From assembly GCF_021917145.1 (NCBI RefSeq), contig NC_061074.1, positions 5,713,837-5,777,836 on the forward strand: DNA of 64,000 nucleotides, written 5' to 3'. The notes beneath the pieces are model-generated. The model was given only the letters and a program-made list of their open reading frames with translations. It was not told the origin of the DNA and did not search any database. Numbering within the stretch: the stretch's first letter is position 1; the number at the start of each line of letters is the position of its first letter. Positions 57,067 through 64,000 of the stretch are shown piece by piece. This DNA comes from Hypomesus transpacificus (Eukaryota; Chordata; Actinopteri; Osmeriformes; Osmeridae). The position numbers and the translations under genes are program-made.

Positions 57067-60000
57067 TAGTGTATATAACCTTTATGTTCTACTATAACTC
57101 TTGCATAAGGGCCTAAAAGGTCTGGGAACACAGACGCAAACATCCAATTTGTCAGAGTTTGGAAAGCAGCATGGTAGTAGCATGGCTGTTTATAAACAGG
57201 GAATTATTGGAGTCGCAGTAATCCTGCTTTTTGGAACTTCTTACTACTGTGTGAATGGAAAAAGCAAGGCATAATTTACCATTAGCGTTGTGAAAAGAAA
57301 CTCCATCACTTGTTTAAGCTACCCCAGATGAGCGAAGCCTAGTTCAGGCATGGTACTAATGCAGGGTGCCTCATTACGCTCATTAACTACACCCGTGTTA
57401 GCCTGCTTCAAGCCCATTGGACCACGCCCGATAAGGCGGCATTATAATGGATACTCCTACACTCACTCCCCGTTGTATTATTGTGAAGCTGCCACCCTCC
57501 CCTATCCCCATCTCCTCTGTGCTGTCTGTATGTTGCATCAGGTGGGATTATTTCTCGATTTGCTCCCTGCTTCATATTCTTTGTATGTTGCTGGCTAATG
57601 CTAGAGGCAGGGAGTGCTTCACCTAGATACATCCACCCAAGCTAGAGGCAAACCTATTTCCATGTCTATGGTTATCAATAAATGACAAATCAAATCACAA
57701 GTGTCTTGACTGAATTGGCAGTGCCTTTTGGAAATACTGAGGTTGAACTTTTTCTGTGTAACTTTTTTTCCAGCTTGTATTTGTTGATGGGACAGTTGGA
57801 GAAAGACAGGAAAGCAGGGAAATAAAGAAAGGAGTAAGACGTCCAGGAAAGTGCCTCAGTCAGAGTCAAACCAAGGCCCCTGCATTAGCCTGAATAGTAC
57901 ACACTTTTCCCAAGAGCTACTGGAGCACCCAGGTTTTAAATGAGCAGAAGTAGATGGGATACTTAACCCTGCTGTATATGATTTTCTGGCCTTTAATAAG
58001 AAGGTATGGAAAAAAGTGTTGGGCATCTACTGCACCTAAATATACATATTTATGAATATTGGTTTGGGTTACTTGAATCGACTTTTCAAAATGCATTTCT
58101 CCCAATGCAAGCACAGCTATCTGATATGTTTTTGAAAACTTCCACCGTGTGTTTGCTATTTCCCCAACACCAATTGCTCTCATCCCTTTCTTGTTAAGCA
58201 GAAATGGAAATCATCATCAAATCAGTCATTAAAAAGGCCCATCTGCCTGTCTGAAGGAGAAGGCTGGGGTCACAAGCTACACTGTTTTGGACAGACGCAT
58301 TCATACACATCAGCTGACCTATTTCACCATGTTATTCACAACCTTAGACCACAAGACTCACTATCTAATCAAGGGTCTGCCATGAGGTTTACTACTACAT
58401 CTAGAAGGATAATATAGTCTGCTTAAGTAGTTGTTTCTCGTGACTACATTGGTATATTCTTTGTCATTCCCTTAGAAGGTTTTCTGGATACTTTTGCTTT
58501 ACACTCAATCTTGTTTCACCTGATGTACCAGTTTTTGAACTTAAGTTCATGATTGTCTCATGCCTCCCCTCTCAGGATCCCCAGCCCAAAACCTATAACC
58601 CCTAGCAGCAAACAGCATTATTGGAGTGGGAGGCAGCATGCTCCCCCAAAGAACGGCTCAGAACCTGACACCAAGGCTATCACCACTACATTAGGAAGAC
58701 GTGACCATATTTGGGTGTCACAGGTGGTGTCACCGAGGTGTGGTTGCTTTCCATGCTACTGGATGCCTCCAGTGCCCCCCCCCCCCCCCCATTCCTCTCC
58801 TCCCCCATTCCCCCCTGTAGAACTTGATCTTCTTCTTCGTTTTGTTTAAACCTGTGTTTCAATATATTGGTAATTTCCAGTCAGTTTCCTTTCCTGGGTG
58901 CCATTGTCCACAGCCTAATATGGGTCCAGTTCAATCACCAAGGCTTAGTGCCTGCCATACCTTATTTTTAACTGCTCTCCCCTTTGCATTCACAGCCTTC
59001 CTGCTTTAACTTAATGTGTAATATAGAATATGTTTAATGTAGAGTTCTCTTTGGAATGAAGCCTAAAAATAAGGATGTCAAAAATATTTGAGATGGAACA
59101 TACTGTACATCTCTAGGCCTTCTTTACGTCCATTGCCAGGTGTTTCTTAAATTTTGTAAATTTTACTCACATTGTTTTGAACCAAGTCCCAGTGTGCTAT
59201 GGCATTCCCGATAACTAGCTATACCAGGAATTGAGCTGGCATAGTACACAGTGTGCTAAAGAAGGATTCCAGAGATTGTCAAGTTTTCCATAGTGAGACT
59301 CCCCTTTTGGCCAGAGTCATGCTGCTGTGGGTTGAGGGACCAGAAAAAGAACTGCTTTTTTTTGGTTGTTTCTTCGAGCAAGAGCTTTATTGCTTTAGCA
59401 CCCATTGTGCGAACATGAATGTTATTGAAACCAATGCAACAAAAGTGAGAACTTTTTATTAGACTGACAAGTTTTCTCCCGCCTGAGAATTACATTAGCC
59501 AAATGACAATAAGATTTGAAGAGAGCTAGTGTGTTAGTAAGGGAAGAAGAGCGGGAGAGTGGGAATGTAAATGTTCTTGGTGGGAAAAGAGTGATGCGTT
59601 GTGGGAATCTCTCTTTGGAGAGAGAGACCCGTCTCTGTGTTTTCCCAGACAGAAGCAAGGACATCTGGTCTCCACATGAACCAAAGCCCCATACATACAC
59701 ACACACACACACATTATCTCTCTTTCTCAGAGGGATAGTGGTACCTCTTAGACAACAGACATCATGTCCCTTTTCACATACCTTCCCCGCCATTCACACG
59801 CACTCAAATCTACTCCACCCCCATATCCCTGCCCACACAATCAAAACATCTCCACCATCCCCCCCTGAATCAACCCACTCAGAACAGCCTCCGCCCCCTC
59901 ACATGACAACACTCCATGAGGGGGACCTTTTGTTGCATGGTGTTTAGTAATAAAGCTCCAAAACCCTGAGTGCTGTTTACATATAAGATACAATATATTA

Positions 60001-61705
60001 CTACTTACAATATATTTTGTGTAAATGAGGAAAAAAATGTATAAATATAAGTATTGGTTCTAAAGAGACTACCCACATAAACCTTGAGTCTTAATATGCT
60101 CCTTGGAAGTCCTTCAAAATCCTCACATTATTAAGTCAGCATTTTAAACCTGAATCCAGCACAACCACAAACATTTTCTACATCTGTGAGGAAGTTCTAG
60201 ATGTGCAAGCTGTCAGTTTGAGACTTGGAAGATTATTAGAAGCTGGAAAAACAAACATATTTAAAGACAAAAACCAAAACGGCATGTCTAGGAACCCATT
60301 ATTAATATAAAAAAGAAAGACAGTTCCCTTTTACCGCAAATGTTACTGTGCTCTTCCATGTAGAAAAATTGTATGATATAATATTATATACAATATCATC
60401 ATGTGTTTCCTACTAAATAAGATAAGCAGGAATGTGTTTCAAGAAGGTGGCATTGAAAAGATTACTTTGAAAACAGGAATGTAGTTCTTCCAGGAAGCTA
60501 CTTGAGTTTGAAAAAATCCAGACGGTAACTATTGTAGACCAAACCATATTTGTTTTGTGTTTCGTAAGGGGATGGTTCCACCCAGAACATCAGGGTGAGG
60601 GCGGGGAGGGGGGGGGGGGAGAGGGAATGTGAAACTTGTCTGACGGACAGCTGAATACCTCAGTGGATTCCAAAGGTATGTGTATGGTTCCTACAGTAAC
60701 AGTCTGTTTATGTACAGTTGTGTGTACTGTTTGTAATGGGGATGGGCTGTTCAACAACGAGACACTCCTAGTTTACTCTCTCGAATACGAGACACTCTTA
60801 AACGACCGTTGAGTCCAACTTGTGCAGAGAGGAAATTTATTATCTGTGGCTTAGAACAGTACCAATTCTAACCAGCCTAAATTATTTTATTTCCCATTTT
60901 AATAATGTAATCATTCAGCGGACACTCTTCTTTTGTGTTGATAGAAAAACATATCTCTTGTTAGTTGACACGTATATTTGTATGTGCGGTACACATTTCA
61001 TGTGTGTTTGCTTGTCTCTGCGCCCACATGAATCATTGATGAAGCATGTTCATGTGTTATTTCATTCACATGTAGACTTTGACCCCCCTCGCATATCCCA
61101 GTGTTCATGGCTCCAGCCACCTCCGATCCTTATTCAATACAGGAAGTTGCCCATAGGCTCCCCCATTATCATCATCATCATCAATCATTAGCTTCCCCCA
61201 GCCCATTTCCTTTTGCCACAACCCTCATTGTATTTATCTACAGGGACCAAGTATCGACCTATTGCAATCAAGAACTCCACAATAGTGCTTCCTGGCAAAT
61301 GGTTTTTAAATTGTATTTAGTTTGTTGGTTTAGATTAAGTAATTTTCAGTTATTCATCAATAACTGTCTTACGGTACAGGGTGATCAGAGCTGGGGGTGT
61401 GGAGGTTGACTAGACCAGTTGTTGAGAAGATGTCAGCCTATGGTTTTTGAAAGAGCATATACTGTATATGATGAGAATAGACACTCAAGATTTGAGACGT
61501 CAACGTTTAAGGCAGGATCCAGTAAGGTTTGCGAACCATGCAATTTTAGCTTGAGTTTGAAAGGATTCAATCCAAAAAATCCCTCCCCCTCCCTTCATAG
61601 TCACTACCCTGAAACACTTGAACGCGCTGCCTGACTAATGCCGTGAGGGGGGTAGACACACATGCAAATAGCCCGTCCAATCATTGCACTTGATCCGAAT
61701 GCCGT

Positions 61706-61740
61706 CCAATCATTAAGGTTGGTCTTAACTTAATGATTGG
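61706..61740. repeat. 12-bp-arm palindrome
   Basis: CCAATCATTAAG, an 11-base spacer, then the exact reverse complement CTTAATGATTGG. The outer word CGTCCAATCATT also occurs once more about 30 bases upstream (from about 61674). Confidence 0.9.
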
Positions 61741-63844
61741 TCATGTTTTTTACAGTCCTGCGACACCCACTGATATCGGATTGATTTAATTTGACTGTTA
61801 AACCTTTTATAAGTTTATAAAGTTTATTTCAGTGAATATGACAAAAAGTGTATCTTTACAACATTACCAACCCTGTCTTTAAACCACAACGGATAGATGG
61901 AGCAATAATTACTTTCAAATGCAGGATTGGCAATCAGACTGGAGTTTTTCTGTTGGTTTAAGCTATGCTTTGTTGCTATGGATTTTATGTTGTTGCTATG
62001 GTATTTGCAATCAAAGCCTGACCTCTAGTGAGAGAATCCCTATCAAGACCTGATCATTAGCCTGACTCACTCATACACACACGCACACAAAAAGAACTCC
62101 ATCTGCCACCTTGCATTGGCATGTCTTGATGTGTGTGTCCGTTTGTATCAGATCCACCCAGTATTGCAGCGGTGATGATGAGCAAAGGGAGCTGGGTGAC
62201 TGGGTGCTGTTTACGTGTTCCGGTTATATTTAGGTCCTGTGGAATGCAGGAGGTGCCCAGCCTCATTCCTCTTTCTGGCTGCGGACCTGTGTTTATATTA
62301 GCGTTGGGAGTGTCTCAAAATATGCTTTTTGATTACCTTTGACCAGCAGTGTTCAGGCCCATTCTACTGCCAAGTGTACACGGTTGCCCTGACCTCAGAT
62401 ATGGGATCAGCTTCTCTTCACTTTGTTACTGTTGAAGGTATTATCAAAACATCCAACCAAAATCACTGTTTAGGTAAGCTACAAAGGCTACTTTCCTGAC
62501 CCTTGACTCTGATTAGAGATTGCATTTCTCGTGAGTAATTGAGGGATGAAAGAGAGTACAGGGTTGTGAGAGGGGTGTCTCGAGAAGGAAAACGGGTGTG
62601 TGTGTGTGGCAAGACTGTTGGGAAGAGGGGGTACGTTTACCTGTCAGTAACTGTCGGGGCAAGCTGCCTGGTACCTCAAGAGTTAATAACTCCATTGACC
62701 TCATCTTTGTTTGCTACTCTTCTTGTTGCATCGCTCTGTGTTTGTTGCTGAACAGGCTGTACAGACTGCCATGCTGGTACAAGCGGCGCAACCAGTTTCA
62801 GGTGTGAGTCTTAACTCTCTAGAACCGGTGTGTATGTTCCCCGTCTTGACAAAGCCATTTTGTGTTTCTTATGGCATCCACATTTGTCTGACAGTAGAAA
62901 TGGTAGAACAACTTTAAAGAGTTAAGCACTGAAATTGAATCAGGGTCAAGCGTGAGCCACAGAACTTCCTGTTCAGAGCTCTTGCCACACCTGCCGTGCC
63001 CTTTTCTCAACCCCATGTCAACTCTGAAGCTTTATCCGCTGTGCATGTGTGTCTGGCTATGTCCTATCCTTTATTATATCAGCTCCTCTAACATCTGAAA
63101 GCTTTACCCTTGGCTTAGCAAGGTAAAGCCTGCTAATGCTGAATCATTCTAATGGTCCACAGGGGCTCTCTGGTGGGTCCGGGGGCTAGGAGGGGATTAC
63201 AGAGGCTTCAGCCCCAGCCAGGGCAGCTCACTGTTGGGAATGTCATGATTGTCATGATTCCCCCATCATGGTTGGTTGACCTGGGCTTCAGGTCTACAAG
63301 TCCATTGAGAAATAGTGCATCACAGTGATGGCTCAGCTCCCCAGAAGTTATATAGGTCCTGATGATTTGGTTAAACCTCCGTTTCGTTTACTTTAGTTGC
63401 TGTCAATTTGGTTAATCAGCCACACACTTGCATTGCTGAGTTTCAATTGGTTGCGTTTCCAGTTTGAGATAAAAGGCTCATCTTGCTCAAAGGTTTCTCT
63501 GTGTGTGAGGATGAACAATGTAACACAATAATTTGCTGTTATCATAAACTTTGCAGTTATTAATGACTGTCATGGATCGGCAAGTTCACCAGATTTTCGA
63601 GTGCAGGTTTTTTGGTAAATAATTCAGTGAGTTAAGCAACCAAGACCTGGTCTCAGATATCTCACGTGTTGGTGTGTAGGTTGTATAAGCTGTTATTAAA
63701 GGGTATTCTTACCCATCCCTATCTCTCTGAGTAAAGGTCAGTCCAGGAAATTGCTGTCCCTGTGACAATTTTATTGACAACGTTTACCAGCGATGCTCTT
63801 CATACATCATCAAAGGGAAGTTAGTGCCATAAAAGTAGACTCTC

Positions 63845-63871
63845 GGGGGGGGGGGGGGGGGGGGGGGGGGG
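63845..63871 (+). repeat. Run of 27 G
   Basis: An uninterrupted homopolymer flanked by TCTC and ATTCAACG, with G-quadruplex potential. Its length is uncertain in practice. Confidence 0.9.
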
Positions 63872-64000
63872 ATTCAACGGGATTGTACTTATCTCATAAG
63901 ACTGTTTTATGAATTTTTGCCCATTGCTTGGTTGTGTTTTGTGTTTTTTTTTCCTTCAAGAAGTGTGACTTTGTGGAACAAAAAGCCAGGTAGAAGATAG

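Larger units (their letters stand above)
55138..64000. other. TLCD2 intron 3 (continues beyond the window), no further exon assigned
   Basis: Repeated inspection found no exon with TLC-domain helices. The region holds a small inverted-repeat element at about 56981-57066, a run of 16 C at 58775-58790, a G-rich run near 60608-60620, a palindrome at 61706-61740 and a run of 27 G at 63845-63871. Confidence 0.5.

Overview
The window reads as nuclear DNA of a teleost fish. Its genes are interrupted by GT-AG introns and encode vertebrate proteins. It also holds a Rex3 (RTE-clade) LINE, tRNA-derived SINEs, a V-SINE, small inverted-repeat elements, and many dinucleotide and poly-G/poly-C tracts. There is no operon, CRISPR array or other prokaryotic structure.

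Layout, left to right. From 1 to about 14.6 kb I find no gene, only simple repeats, one tRNA-type SINE and a hAT-like remnant. EXO5 (minus, six exons, 14.8-17.2 kb) lies head to head with a LIAT1-like gene (plus, two exons, 18.0-19.05 kb). Refilin B, RFLNB (minus, three exons, 20.35-21.6 kb), converges on the LIAT1-like gene. VPS53 (minus, 22 exons, 23.8-42.0 kb) is complete and encodes 831 residues, a GARP/EARP tethering subunit. Upstream of it in the same direction is an AIFM3-like gene (minus, 19 exons, 43.1-51.2 kb) with a Rieske domain and a FAD/NAD oxidoreductase fold. A Rex3 retrotransposon of about 3.36 kb with a long open reading frame sits antisense in its intron 11. TLCD2 (plus) starts at 52.56 kb; only its first three coding exons are recognised, and the gene appears to run past the right edge.

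LIAT1, RFLNB, VPS53 and TLCD2 all map to human 17p13.3 as I recall it, which supports these assignments independently of sequence. The genes are not a pathway. They share vesicle and membrane, cytoskeleton, redox and DNA-repair housekeeping roles, and the neighbourhood looks like conserved synteny.

Exon phases were traced by hand through every junction and close exactly for EXO5 (395 aa), the LIAT1-like gene (180 aa), RFLNB (203 aa), VPS53 (831 aa) and the AIFM3-like gene (554 codons before the final stop). The most notable oddity is an in-frame TGA at codon 528 of the AIFM3-like gene. Family-like coding sequence continues on the far side of it, through the next splice junction to a normal stop. 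Other points are repeat arrays that form the pyrimidine tracts around VPS53 exon 5, a duplicated VPS53 exon end with its splice donor, the apparently intact Rex3 copy, and two strong short palindromes. I saw nothing that amounts to a wholly new biological system.
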